Assembly: GCA_963682175.1 (NCBI GenBank) | Contig: OY821779.1 | Span: 570,501 to 634,500 of the forward strand | Source of the DNA: Triglochin maritima | Lineage: Eukaryota; Streptophyta; Magnoliopsida; Alismatales; Juncaginaceae | DNA length: 64,000 nt | Reading direction: 5' to 3' | In this document: piece by piece, positions 12,101-28,192 of the stretch | Layout of the letters: each line of letters starts with the position of its first letter | Numbering within the stretch: position 1 is the first letter of the stretch | The notes under the pieces: model-generated | The model's database searches: none | Seen by the model: only the letters and a program-made list of their open reading frames with translations | Told to the model about the DNA's origin: nothing | Translations under genes and position numbers: made by a program

Positions 12101-15100
12101 AGGCGAATTCAATCTGGATTAGACAGGCTTCATGGTGGGTGCACAAGTTCCCTTTCCAAGAATAGCTTTAGATTCAAACCTCCATTGTTTCCGTTTTCAT
12201 GTGACAGATATTTAAAAGTAAAACATGTCTTCTTTTCATGCATCTGAGGGAATGTCAGGCATATCTGCTACCTGCTTTATTGTAGTTATCTTTTAATTGT
12301 TCCTTTTTATACTTTATATACATTCATGGTTCATCAAACATTTGTACTGTAGCTTCTGCACAGACCTCAGGCTGGAGAATGCAAATCTGCAAGAATATAA
12401 TGAATATCAAATCATTTATAAACATTTTTTAAACTTTATTTAGTTCATTTTTTCAAGAGTATACACTCACCTGTTCACTAATTTGCAGAGGAGCTAGGAA
12501 AGCTTGGCATCACCAATGATACTACAGGTGAGAATCAAGAATTTTTAGTAAGTTTTTTTCTTGTGAATTCTTATTAATGAGCACTTATATAAAATTGATG
12601 TGTCAAAACTCAAGAGATTTCCGATTTCATGTTTTTTCCTTGAACAAATCCACAAAATCATCTCCCATGGGCCTTGCTAGGCCTACATGGGATCCACCAC
12701 AGTGTATTACTCAGTGTAGGACTCGCGAACAAATCTTCAATCTTGAACATATTGGACTCATATCACTTAAAAAAATCTTGCAAGGTAATGAAATGTTTGA
12801 TCTGGGTATTAATGAGAAAATGCTACAAGGATATTTCTTATAATGCTCTTTGGCCATTAGACAAATGAAAAATGCCGCATTGTGCCAATGTTTTGTGTAT
12901 CGACGATCCATTTAGTTCCTCTTGCTTGCAAGGATCATCTCTAGCCTAATACTAGATCTTACGGTGGTTGTATTGATTCAAGGGATGGTATTAAGTGGCA
13001 CATGTCGTTGGGTTTAAGTATATTACATGTCTGTTGGATACGAGTCTCTTTTTCTTTTTCCTTGTTTTGCTGGAACTGGAAGCATTGATTTTGTTTTTTG
13101 GATTGGTCACCAGTTGATTGATAGTTTTATATTTAACCGCAAGTGCACGGCCGCGTTGAAGCGGTGGCAAATACGGGTCGTCCACTGGGAGGTGTGTCGA
13201 CACTTGGTTTATTCGAAGGCGAGAGGTAAAAAGAAGGGAGAAAGATGTATTACACTAATCTAAACTACAAAGCTGAAATGAAATGCAAAGGGAAATGAAG
13301 ATAAACAATAAAAACTAAACCCCAAAAGGGGTAGAGAACTGATGTGGACATAAAGATGTGTGTGTGTGTGTTCAATTAAGCTCCTCACAACATGTAGTGC
13401 ATGAAATCATAAAACTACATCCAATCTTGCCTCTACATGAATTAAGATAAGACTACATCATTAAAACATACAAGACAATGATTTGAATGAAGCTACATGA
13501 ACTCAAGTATAAAGACTAGACCCTACTATGCCTCCACATGAATTAAGATGACTACATCATTAAAACATACAAGACATTAGCTAAGGAAAAGGCAACAAGA
13601 GTACATACACTACAAATTGTGTTTCCAACATTAACTTCATCCATATCCTAACCTTATCATTCCCCATAAAATAGGTCCACTAATCAAAGCATAAGCTAAG
13701 CTTCATTCAAGAGCATTAGCATATCAAAGATAAGAGTGAAGACCCATTAGATGGTTATGGAAATCATGTAAAGCTCAAGGGATAAAAATAACACACACTT
13801 AATACACTACATTATTATATCACATATTTCTCCACCCCCCAAATGGGGATGGAACTACTCACTACTCATTACACTAACTAATTTAGCAAAGGAAAGCATA
13901 ATACTGAAATGAAATTTATACTACTTAAGCAAGAAATATTAAAGAAGCATAAAACTAAACAAACAAACAAGCATGCAAATGAAAGGAAATTAAACTAAGA
14001 GAGAAACAACATCATTAAGAGAAAACTTATATTATTAACTCACTCAATTACAAGTAGCTCTTCCTCCACTAGAGTTTTGCTTCAAGGCTTCACTCTTAGT
14101 AGGGAAGATGGCCACCAAGAGGGAGATGGATACAATGGGAGGTGAAGAGTTCTATTTATAAGCATGGAAAAAGCTAATCCGGGACAATCCCCCGATGTGG
14201 GACTAAACCAATACCAAAAATAGCCTAAACACATGCTAATACAAGTCCAGGAAGAATCTTGGCTGATTTGGGCTTAACCAGACCGCCAATTGGCGGCCTA
14301 TAAAGCCCAGATCCGGCTGGGTCTTCTGGTGGGCTTGCCTTGGTGTGTTTCTTGGTCTTGGATGCATCTAGCTGGTTTAGTGGAGCTCCGACCCGAATCG
14401 AATTGACAAAATACTCCTCATGATGGTGTGGAGTTTCCTGTTTTGCTCTTAGGTCCTTCTGTCTTACGATCAGGTCCTTCCCCCTTGTATCTTGGTCCCC
14501 AGGTCTCACAATTAGGTCATTTTTTCCTGCTTTTGGGTCCTTTCATGGCTCTTCTCTTCAAACCTCTTTATTTCTGAAAACTAAACATAAAACTCGTCAC
14601 ATAGCATTGTTTAGGTGTAAGATAATGGATATAAGGTACAAATATAAGCATGAAATGATGTCAATCAACAGTTCACATAAGTGAGGCACATTATTGTGTT
14701 TACCTCTTATTCTCTTTTCTAGAAAATTTATTTCTTTTACCTTGTAAAAATGCTTTCTTATAAGTTAGAGAATAATCCAACATTATAGGATTTGCGAACA
14801 TTCTGCTGTGTTATAAGTTAAAGGGTTCATCCACTCATTATTAATCGTTTTTAAGTTGGATACCCACACTTCAACATGGTATCAGAGCCAAAAAAGACCT
14901 AACGACCAGTTTGACACATCCACCAATGTTGTCTTTTATGCGTAGACACAAATAAAAAATATAATTCTGGTCACGTGTGCAGATGAATGTTTGAAAATAG
15001 TCTCACATCAATTAATTTGAGGACTTTCTCTTGGGCTATAAGTTGGAGGGTTTCTCCACTCATCATCAATTGATTTTGAGTTGACTACCCACACTTCAAT

Positions 15101-17995
15101 ATGGTATTAGAGTGGGTCGCCCATTTTAACCCATATTGTCCACGCGTAGACACTGAGCAAATATTCCCGGTCACGCGTGCAAGAGAGTGTTCAACAATTA
15201 GTCTCATATTGCTAAACACAAGACGTGTGCAACATTTTATAATAGAGTTAAATCTATTACTCCTCACCTAAGTGTTTAAATTTTGTTGAGGTAGAGACCA
15301 ATCACATTTCACAGGGTATCCGAACCAAAAATACCCAACAATTGACTTCACACATTCTCACCCATGCTGTTGTTCACGAGTAGACACAAAGAAAAAAATT
15401 CTGGTCACGCATGAGAAAGCGTTAGAGAATAGTCCCACATTGGAGGATTTGTGGTAATTCTCCTGGGTTATAAGTTGAAGGGTCCTTCTGCTCATCACCA
15501 ATTGGTTTTGAGTTGGATGCCCACACTTCAATACTGTCTATTTCTCTTTTTAATTTCTATGTAAATAGTATGTGATATTTGTTTTTTACTTTCTGCAGAG
15601 GTGGACATGAGGAAAACTGATATTTGGATGGCTGGGCTTTATTTGAATATTTTAATGCATTTCCTAGAAAACAAAGTGGCAGTAGAGCTCACACGTTCCG
15701 AGTTTGTTGAAGCTCGAGAGGTCATCTTCTCCATCAGCTATCTTCTTTTCTGTTCACCTGATTCACTTCTCAATTGAGCTTACAAATTTTCTTTGGCCAG
15801 AATAAAACGTTTTGGAGTGCCTTTGTAAAGTATAACTAATGGGTCCATGTTTGATATATTCTTTTACTTTTAGATCACAGAGGTTTCTGAACCCATTCCC
15901 CCTTGGTTAACAACTTTGTATGTTACTTGTGCAGGCCCTGACGCAAATGATAGATTGGTATGTCCGCTTTCCAGTGTTGTTACAAGGCTGTGAAAGCATC
16001 ATTGAAATGCATAGAGGGCTTTATTCTCATTCACTAGGTTGCTTAAGTGAAGCAATTTTCCATTTTATGGAGGCAATAAAGGTTTGTAAGCTTTGCAATG
16101 GCTTTCTGTATACACCATTGTGTATATAGATTACCGATTACCGTTTGTCGATAGAAAGATTCATAAACATTGAATACCGTTTTTCTGCTCCTTGTATATG
16201 ATCAGCTTGATCAGTTCCAAATTGCTTAACTTTGAGAAATGGTTATCTTTCAGGTAACAAGCAGCAAACCGGTGCAGACTATGTGTCAAGTTTATGCAGC
16301 TGTTTCTTATATTTGTATTGGTGATGCAGAGTCGTCCTCTCAGGTCCTTTTCTCTTATTATTTAAATAAATAGCTTCTATTATAATTAAAATGATCTTAT
16401 AATCAGTTCCAGTAGATGCATTTTCTTGCTGAAACTTATCATTAAAATTAGATTTATGCTCATGTTGTTGACTGGTTGCTAACAGGCACTGGATCTGATT
16501 GGACCAATTTACAGAGTCGTAGACTCATTTGTGGGTGTGAGAGAGAAAACATGTGTTATTTTTGTTTACGGTCTTCTGCTGATGAAACAACAAAACCTTC
16601 AGGAGTCCAGGTAAGAATACCGTCTCTTCCAGGATCATCCGAAACTGTGCCATCTACATCATTTAAAATCACATGAACAGCTAAAATACCGCATGGCAGA
16701 ACAAGTTAGTGATTGAACAAGTGACATAAAGCATGCAAGTTATATATCCTGGTTGATTTTATACTAAATCATGCATATTAGCCTTTTATGTCCTGATAAC
16801 TTTTATTTATTTATTTGGGACCTACCTGCAAATCAGCTTCTTTGTTTGGTCTGTCGTAACATTGTAATGGTGTATTTTTGTGTAGAATTCGTTTAGCATC
16901 TGGGTTGAAGATTGCTCATCAACATTTGGGAAATATTCAACTTGTTTCCCAGTTTCTAACCATCTTAGGTAGTTTGGCGCTACAACTTCACGATACTGCA
17001 CAGGCTAGAGAAATTCTAAAATCGTCCCTAACTCTAGCTAAGACACTTTATGATGTACCGACACAGATTTGGGTCCTCTCTGTTTTGACAGGTAAACCTA
17101 TTTGTTTCTGCCTTTTGTTATCTTTGCACTTTCATATTTACTTTTTTGAACTAAAGAAGTCTGGAGTTCATATCCAAGAAACCTCTCCTGGATACCAAAA
17201 TTAGTTTAATATAAGTTTGGTTTTGACTTTTGGTTGTAGATTTGTACAAAGAAATAGGTGATCGAGGAAATGAAATGGAGAATGCTGAGTATGAAAGAAA
17301 AAAAGAAGATGATTTGCAAAAGAGACTATCTGAAGCACAGTCATCAGTTCACCATTATGAGTTGGTAAATGCATCACCAATTCATCTTTGTATAATATTA
17401 ATTTTAAAATTTTAAACTGAACAGTTTGACTTTTCTTAATGAAAACAAAAGCATGTTAGAATTGCTTACTTTGTCTAATAAGTGATTACCATGACATGGC
17501 TTGACTTTTTCTTCTTTTTGGGAAAACTACGATAACAAAATAAATTCTTACAAGTTTACCCGTTTAATAGAGGTTTATTTATCTTGCAAAATCTGATAAT
17601 GTCGTAGCATAGTAATTCTTCTATTATATGTTCTTGTCTATTATAAGTTAAAATTTTCTATTATAACTTGCACATTTTTCGGTTTTTGGTTGAGAAACTT
17701 GAATCACTTGATTACCTCAAAATCCATCAGTTGGGTCCCTATTACTACGTTGTTTTTCCATTGTCATATTTAATCAAATTTCACTGTTCCCATGTAGATT
17801 GAGAAATCCAGGGTGGCAGTAAAACAAGTGCACGTCAGCGGTGCACAAAGGGCATCAGATGGATCCTCGATAAAACGAGAGCTTGAAGCTCTAGACATCC
17901 CAGAGTCTGTTGGCATACACACTCCCCCTTCGGTGACCTCATTGCCGAGATTACGAGGAGTTGATACCACAAGAAGAGGAAAGAAGAAGATCTAA
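9158..17995 (+). CDS. SCC4: SCC4/MAU2, cohesin loading complex subunit (731 aa)
   Basis: SCC4 (MAU2 in animals) binds the N-terminus of SCC2 and together they load cohesin onto chromatin in the nucleus. Exons: 9158-9682, 11181-11297, 11633-12134, 12489-12527, 15599-15720, 15935-16081, 16254-16343, 16486-16610, 16886-17091, 17240-17364 and 17798-17995 (stop TAA). The sum is 2196 nt, in frame. The protein is helical and TPR-like throughout (for example AIKCLESIV, AKSHLERAHLLL, SLGCLSEAIFHFMEAIK), as expected, and its length fits plant SCC4 (about 725-730). The C-terminal tail is basic (RRGKKKI). Exon 1 is very GC-rich with C-ending codons, unlike the AT-rich later exons, a gradient seen in some plant genes. 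Intron 4 (12528-15598) is swollen by retroelements, but flanking splice phases are intact. Confidence 0.95.
13115..14667 (-). mobile_element. Probable solo LTR (1553 bp) in SCC4 intron 4
   Basis: The ends are TGATTGATAG...GATGTCAATCA, giving TG/CA with a short inverted repeat. The flanks CCAGT (13110-13114) and ACAGT (14668-14672) look like a 5-bp duplication with one change. The segment AACCGCAAGTGCACGG near 13136 is a sequence that I remember from the ends of many plant LTR retrotransposons. A TATAAATAG box read on the minus strand near 14155 suggests minus orientation. No protein-coding remnant is seen. Confidence 0.55.
13429..13576. repeat. Direct repeat of about 48 bp inside the SCC4 intron LTR
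   Basis: Two copies, 13429-13477 and 13530-13576, share CATGAATTAAGAT and ACTACATCATTAAAACATAC. The second copy lacks three bases (AAG). They are separated by about 52 bp that also contains a shorter related piece. Confidence 0.7.
14765..15533 (+). mobile_element. Tandem TRIM-like retroelement array in SCC4 intron 4
   Basis: A terminal-repeat-like unit of about 110 bp occurs at about 14765-14875, 14987-15100 and 15420-15533. Each has a stretch like TAGTCCCACATTGGAGGATT, then TATAAGTTGAAGGGT, then GAGTTGG(A)TGCCCACACTTCAA. After the first copy comes ATGGTATCAGAGCC (14876-14889), a typical initiator-tRNA-Met primer binding site. A diverged version, TATGGTATTAGAGTGGG, follows the second copy, and a third, GGGTATCCGAACC, lies near 15317. 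The internal parts share GCGTAGACAC and GGTCACG(C/T)GTG. This is repeat-internal-repeat-internal-repeat with no coding capacity, as in terminal-repeat retrotransposons in miniature. Confidence 0.75.
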
Positions 17996-18935
17996 CTTGA
18001 TCATATGTCCATGACTGAAGAATCTAAAAATCTTCCAGTACAATTCGTGGCTATTTTCTACCGAGGAAAGATAACTGCTCTAAAGCATTTCGACAACACC
18101 AACTTACAACTTTAAATTTTCTTTTAGTAGGTTTGTACAGATTCTAGGTTAGCTTGTTGAGGTCAAATGACCTTTGTTTATGGCCTTTTGCTGTTTATAT
18201 CATTTTATCTTTTGTTTCTGTATTATGTCTATGAATGTCTCTCGAATGCGAATTAAAGATATAGTTGGATGAAAATTGCCTTGATTGTGTCATGTGTTCA
18301 ACATAGATTCCGTTGTTGTCTGTGGGCAAGAAAATTTGCAAGTAAAAAAAAGCGTGGACTCTAGTTTTTCAGTCCATTGCCTATGAACCCATCCATTAAT
18401 GGCTGATTGGCTATGACTCTATAAAAAGAAAAATAGAAAAGAATGATTTTTTACTATGTATCTGATATCTAGATACAAACAAACAAACAAACTTTCTTTT
18501 GCTTTCTCTCCTTTCTGCTTGTGTTGCTTTCATTTGGTTTTGGATTGAATGCTGGTGGACTGAGGGAGGAGTAAGTAAGTTTTTCATAGATTTTAATTAA
18601 AAAGTACCATTTTGACCTCTCCTAGATTTAAATAAAATAAACAAAACTTCCCCTTCAGTTCAGACCTGTCGTTGGTATTTAAAAAAAAAAAAAAATAGTT
18701 GTCCCAGACTATTATTGCAAAGAAACAGAGAAAACGACTTTTATAGCGTTTGAATTGTGATTTCTCAAAAAACAAAAAAGAAAGTAAGGTTTGTTCTGGA
18801 TCTGAATCGCGCGAATCTAACTTCCCAACAACCACACCACCACCACCACCACCACTACTCTCTCCTTTCCTTTCCGTTCTCCTTCCAATCAACAACATAG
18901 TCATAGTCATTTATACACAGACGGGGTTTCTTTGG
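17996..18935. other. SCC4 3' region and promoter/leader of the next gene
   Basis: This holds the likely SCC4 3' UTR, then AT-rich sequence with an (AAAC)-type tract near 18478. A pyrimidine and CCACCA-rich leader at about 18820-18900 precedes the next start codon. No other gene is seen. Confidence 0.5.
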
Positions 18936-21548
18936 ATGGCTTACCGGAGGAGGAGGAGGAGGAGGAGGCAGCCCAACAACCCTATATCCTCCACCTTCCA
19001 CCACGACACACCCCTGGTGGTAAGACTCACTCACACTCACCAACCATCAGATCTTCATCAGATCTTCGGATTCCCTCTTTTTTTTTTTTGGGGAGGGGGG
19101 GATAATTTCTCGGTGACATTCATCTGCAATGAAAATGTAAAAAATCACGCTACACCTTTACCCTTTTAAACCTTCTTATTATATTGGAAAACCAATGATG
19201 TTACACTACACATTTAACCCTTCTTCTTATTTGAAAATCTATTTGAACAGTGTGTGAGAGCTCCCATGCCATGTATGTTTTCACCAAGAAATTGTCTCTC
19301 GTTTAATTTAATATTAGTCAGGTTTCCATATTTGACAATGAATCATGTTTCTTACATTTTCCAATAGTAGTTATCCCTATTAGGTCACATTAAAAACATG
19401 CTTGTGTTTTGTATATATTTTTTTTCTTTCACTTTTTAAATTATTCTTTTGAACCTCATGCTACTTTTTTCTTATGTTATGGGCAATTTATGCATGCAGG
19501 AGTATACATCTTATTAAAAATTTGAATGAATCAAACAATGGATTCTGGGGTGTCGTAGCTCGAAAAGCTAGGGGCATCATTGATGATGACAATGCAGCAG
19601 CACAACACCCTAAGAAGCATAACAATTTCAGGCCCAGCAATCTTGATACCTCAAATGATGGTCAGGTCAGAAATCATATATGAAAATTATTTTCTTTTTT
19701 AATTTTCACATCCTACATTTCTAGATTTTGTGACTTGTTGTATAATTTGGTAACAAATTGTTCTGTTAGGAACTTGATTTATAGAAATATGTTTGACTTT
19801 GATACCTTAGGACTCTGTTCTAAAGTGGTTTTCATGATCAGTTTAACGTTATCAGTGTCAGCTCAATACTCTCTCTTTAATGCAGCACAACTTTCATACA
19901 TCATACCAACCACCTGAAGGGCATCGAAAGATTGGAAACCCTGCAGTTCAGCAACGTTTAGATGCTCTAGCCAATTCCCTTAATTACATTGGTGGAAAAG
20001 TGGGAAACGCTGTGGAGGTAAGTTTGATTCACGTGTTCTTTGATGTTGTTCCAGTTATCCTTACAGTGTTTTCATACCATATGGAGATATTTGACGACAT
20101 GTGTCTTCTTCTCCATAATCTTCTTCAGGAGGGTATTTCAATTGTTGAAAATCGAACCGCCAATATCATCCAAGAAACTCGTAAGATCAATATACGGAGA
20201 AAAGGAAGTGGTCTCGATGCACAGAACCATGGCTCTAACATAATGGCTCACCAGAACACTGTGCAGAATCAAAACGACCAGGAGGCGCAACTCAAGGCAT
20301 CCCGTGATGTGAGGTTCCAAATTGGTATTGTTTGATGTACAATTTTCAGATGTTGGTGAATTTATGTGGGGTTTCAGACCATTTGAAATTACAAATCTTT
20401 TCATTTGAGTTTCTGATCTGGTTCATTTGTCTCTTTTATAATATTTCGTTCTATAATTGCCTTAATTGGAGGTTGAATGTATCTAAACTCCTATAGAGGT
20501 GTGACGTCACCACTCACACCTCTAAGCAGATTTGGTCGCATTTACTTATGAAAACTTTTGTATCCAGATGCTTCCAAGATTAAGACTATTAAGGTATTTT
20601 CTGTTCAATGTAAATCAAAGCTGATTTAATAATACATTTATCGTGTTTAGGTTGCTAAGGCTAAACTACTACTGCGTGAGCTGAAGACTGTCAAAGCTGA
20701 TTTGGCTTTTGCGAAGGAACGTAGTTCTCAGCTTGAGGAGGAAAATAAAATGCTCAGGGAAAGACATGATAATCAGGACCAAATTGAGGATGACGATCTG
20801 GTGAGTATTATCCTGCTATTGTTATAACTAGCATCATCATATATATTTTTGATTTTGTTGTCCCTACCTAATTGTTGAAATGTTTGTTTTATGTTTAGGA
20901 TTAATGGTTGAAATATACCCTCGCTTTTAGAAAGCTTGGCTTTATCATACTTGAAACTAATTTATAGGGTATAAAGATTCTAGTTGAAAGATTGAAAGAC
21001 TGAAAGAATACAATTGGTGTGATAGGCGTGTAACAGCATTCACTCAGATACTCCAGCTGTGGGTTTGAATAATTTGTCAATAACTATTTTGCTCTGTCAC
21101 TGATGAGTCTGCAATTGGAGTCCCTCTTAGCTGAAAAGGCACGTTTGGCACAGGAAAACTCCACATATGCTCGTGAAAATCGGTTTCTAAGAGAGATTGT
21201 GGAGTACCACCAACTAACCATGCAGGATGTTGTCTACTTGGACGAGGGCAATGAAGAGGTAACTGAAGTCTACCCAACTCTACTACTACCAACCTTCTCA
21301 TCTCCAGCAACACCTGCGTCACCTTACCCTTGCGCTCGACTCCACAGCCATCAATTAAGACGACCTCATCTCCCCAGCCCTTGCCACCTTCCTCTTCACC
21401 AAGTTTTAAAACCACCTCCCTGGAGTTTTCTTCTGCTCTAGGTGCTTCATCAGCTGTTCCCACTTCTGAATCTGTAGCGGAAGTTGTTTCAGAGGAAAAT
21501 ACTACGGATACAGATGCTTGTTCAAAAGACCTTACAGATGGAAAGTAG
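18936..21548 (+). pseudogene. Plant coiled-coil protein gene with several lesions (possible pseudogene)
   Basis: Exons suggested by splice sites: 18936-19019, 19500-19665, 19886-20017, 20129-20308, 20651-20800 and about 21103-21548. The product begins MAYRRR and contains LARKA-like and VENRTANIIQETRK segments. It ends in a strong heptad coiled coil ([20 protein letters not shown] and [19 protein letters not shown]), then a short Pro/Ser-rich tail. It resembles a small plant family of coiled-coil (GRIP-like) proteins of unknown function. Exons 3 to 5 are in phase 0 and clean. Three joins do not work: exon 1 ends in phase 0 but exon 2 reads on only in another frame after its first four codons; the last exon has TG instead of AG before the in-phase codon at 21103; and the conserved exon 6 frame runs to a stop at 21441 while a second frame (21330-21548) gives a more family-like tail. 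It could be a pseudogene, or the errors may be in the sequence. Confidence 0.65.
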
Positions 21549-23591
21549 TTGAAATATAGAGTTCGAGAGTGTTGTGTTTGAATAGGTTTGTGATTTATTT
21601 GTTATATGTGTAAAATTGTGTATTGATGCTGGTTTTTGTTTGTATACAAACAGTGAGGAAAATCTCCACCATTTGTTTGCACATTAATTATTTCAATAAA
21701 ATCATTCTTTGTCATTTCTTTTTCTGAGTTTGTTCTTCTATAACATGAATGCCTTGATATTGTTCTCTCTAAATGAGTTACCTTTGTAGAAGTAAGAAAG
21801 ATTCACTTGTTATCACTAGGTGTTATCTAGATCACCTCAACTACAATGGATTGTATTCCTGAGATGAAAGGCAATTGTTGCTTAGTATGAACCATGCATA
21901 TAATTATCATTTATTCGTCTTCTGTAAGGCGAGGATCTGAATTTCAGTGTAATAATTTGTATCCGAACTCAAGAAATTGTAGAATAAGCACCAAGAGTAT
22001 GCTCGACGGATCCACACATCTGCATATTCAGTTCATTACATGCTGAACTGCATAGTTTTGCTTAGGACTCCGGAACATTGTTCCCCGTGGAATTAGTTGC
22101 TTAACTGCTAGTCCCAATGGTTTATATTGCTAAAAATGGGCAGTTGAAGTTTGAGATCAATTATTCAATTGGTTTTGCAGAGTTAGTTCAGATCGGCTGC
22201 GGAATCAGAGGAAAACCTTAAAACAGTGTTTCTGGTTTTCCAAACTTAGAAATACATCCTTCAAAAACTGCTTATGATGCTGCAAAGTTTGTTGGCATTG
22301 AGCTCACGAAAGTTGAGATTTCATGCAGATCAGAAGAAAACGATTTTGATCAAATTTGGGATGGTAGTATCCATTCAATATTGTGTCATCAAGAGATCAA
22401 AAAAAGGTTCCACATTAAAATAATTAAACACAAGGTACAAACAGCTGAAGAATGGCAGAAAATAACAAAATGTTCTTTGAGGTTGTACCAAAATGACAAC
22501 GAAGGTCTGTATACAAGAGCCACTTATTAGACACAGCCTTGATAACAGTCTAAGATTTGGGTAAAAACTGCAATTCAAGGTTTCAAAGAAATTATTCTCT
22601 AACAGCAGAGCAACATGCATACATCCATCAGCACTCCAGGAAGTTTTGAGGCCTTCAGCACAAATGATCACTGTTTGACGAATATGTCTTCCTGCATGAC
22701 ACAAGCAGGATGATGCTAAGATTTCTGTGGGCAAAGATACGTATGCACTCACAATTCAAATCCCAAAGAGTTTACTACAACTAAGTAAATATAACAGAAT
22801 AAATATTAATATATGACTAGAAATTAACACCAAGGATAAATTGAAAACAATGCACCTTATTTAACGAAAAGTAATGTCATTTCAATTATAGCATTTCTTT
22901 TTAGTTGATAAATTTGATATTCGAAGTTCAACAATCAGCATCTACCAAGAGCGTTATGAAAAAAATCATATATCATGCCTTATGAATTATCATCTTTCTG
23001 TGAAAGAAGTGCATATCAAAAGAAGTGAATTATCATATTTTTACACCTTAACACTATGGGTGGTGCACTTGAATTGGTGGACTATCAAAATAGGGGGGGA
23101 ATCATCAAAGGGGGTAATTTTCACACAACTGAGAGTGTTTGGATTGGGGAAAACAATTGGGTAGGGGAATCCATTACAACCTCCTGTTGTGTCATTTCTA
23201 GTTGGGACATATGTATTGTAGGTTGGCTAAAATTGAAAATCGACCCAGTTGATAGAAATTCGGTTGGATCAGGTTGAGACTTTCCAAGTTCGAAATAATT
23301 CCTTCATTAAAAATCCTCTTAGTATACCAAACTAATATCAGGGGAATTAATTACCCACTCCCGGAACTGTTTTCCTCCTAATTGATTACCCTCAATCCAA
23401 GCGCACACTATAAAGCAAAAGTTTTTTGCATATAATCGCTGAAGCAAAAGGGCACATTTCGTAGCCTGGACAAAGCACATTGCCGAAGGAAAACACCTAT
23501 TTCGATAACATACGAAAGCATTGGAAACAAAAATCACATAACAATAAATAAACCCATTAGAACTTGAAGAATAAAAGCACACAAACCTAAT
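21549..23591. other. Intergenic; may include NDUFA1 3' UTR
   Basis: No convincing protein gene is seen. On the minus strand an acceptor-like TCATGCAG near 22690-22697 is followed by sequence that could be a spliced 3' UTR of NDUFA1, but I cannot prove it. The stretch 22780-23330 is AT-rich and featureless. Confidence 0.4.
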
Positions 23592-23868
23592 TTAATTTCC
23601 AGGGGCGGGGGAGTAGTCGTCGGCGGTGATCCTCTTGTCCCTCCTCTCCATGGCAACATCCCACTGATCATTCCCTATGTGCTTCGGCTAAATAAATAAA
23701 AATCAACACCCAAACAAAAAAGTGAGATCTTTATGGGGTGTCATGTTTGTTCCTTACGCGTCCGTGGGCGGCTCTGTGGATGTAGTATTGGGCGTTCCCC
23801 ATCACGCAAAGCATCCCGGCGATGATTCCAAGGGGAAGTACCGCTTCCAACCAGAACAGCTTCGCCAT
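23592..23868 (-). CDS. NDUFA1/MWFE, mitochondrial complex I subunit (68 aa)
   Basis: This is a small accessory subunit of NADH:ubiquinone oxidoreductase in the inner mitochondrial membrane, needed for assembly of the membrane arm. Two exons: 23758-23868 (37 codons) and 23592-23687 (31 codons plus TAA). The donor is GTAAGG and the acceptor ATTTAG. The protein starts MAKLFWLEAVLPLGIIAGML, a single membrane helix, followed by the family hallmark GNAQYYIHRAAHGRPKHIG and a charged tail with DVAMERRDKR. Length and layout fit the plant members (about 65 residues). The start is fixed by the helix immediately after the first Met. It is transcribed away from RPT3 with 287 bp between the two start codons. 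Confidence 0.92.
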
Positions 23869-24155
23869 CTCCGATCTCTCTCTCTCTCTTTCTCTCTCTC
23901 TCTAGGGATTTCGATTTCGATGAAAGATGATCGATTTGGGATTCGGATCTATCTTGTCTACTAATCGGATCTTATTCGGATCTAGATGCAGATCCGAAAG
24001 TGTCCGTTTCCCCTTCCCGAAGTCACCTCCAATAAATAATCGGATCCACCTCCCTCTCTCTCTATATATAAATAAATAAGGAGAAAAAAAAAAATCCCCA
24101 ATTGAATCCGGCAATCCAATTTTCCTCTTCCAATCAAACAAAGAAACCTTGAGTC
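23869..24155. promoter_or_regulatory. Divergent promoter between NDUFA1 and RPT3
   Basis: These 287 bp separate the two start codons and must hold both promoters and leaders. They contain a CT-repeat tract (about 23877-23903, GA-rich on the NDUFA1 sense strand), a second CTCTCTCTCT tract at about 24052-24062 with TATATATAAATAAATAAGG just after it, and an A-run. The TATA-like stretch lies about 90 bp upstream of the RPT3 ATG. Confidence 0.65.

Positions 24156-28192
<4,037 letters not shown>

Noticed and set aside
18750..19169. 139-codon frame that includes the MAYRRR start
   Set aside because: The part before 18936 is leader sequence and the part after 19019 is intron with poly-T and G runs. 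Only 18936-19019 is kept as exon.
22375..22752. 125-codon minus-strand frame downstream of NDUFA1
   Set aside because: No family resemblance and an acceptor-like site in the middle; more likely a 3' UTR exon or chance.
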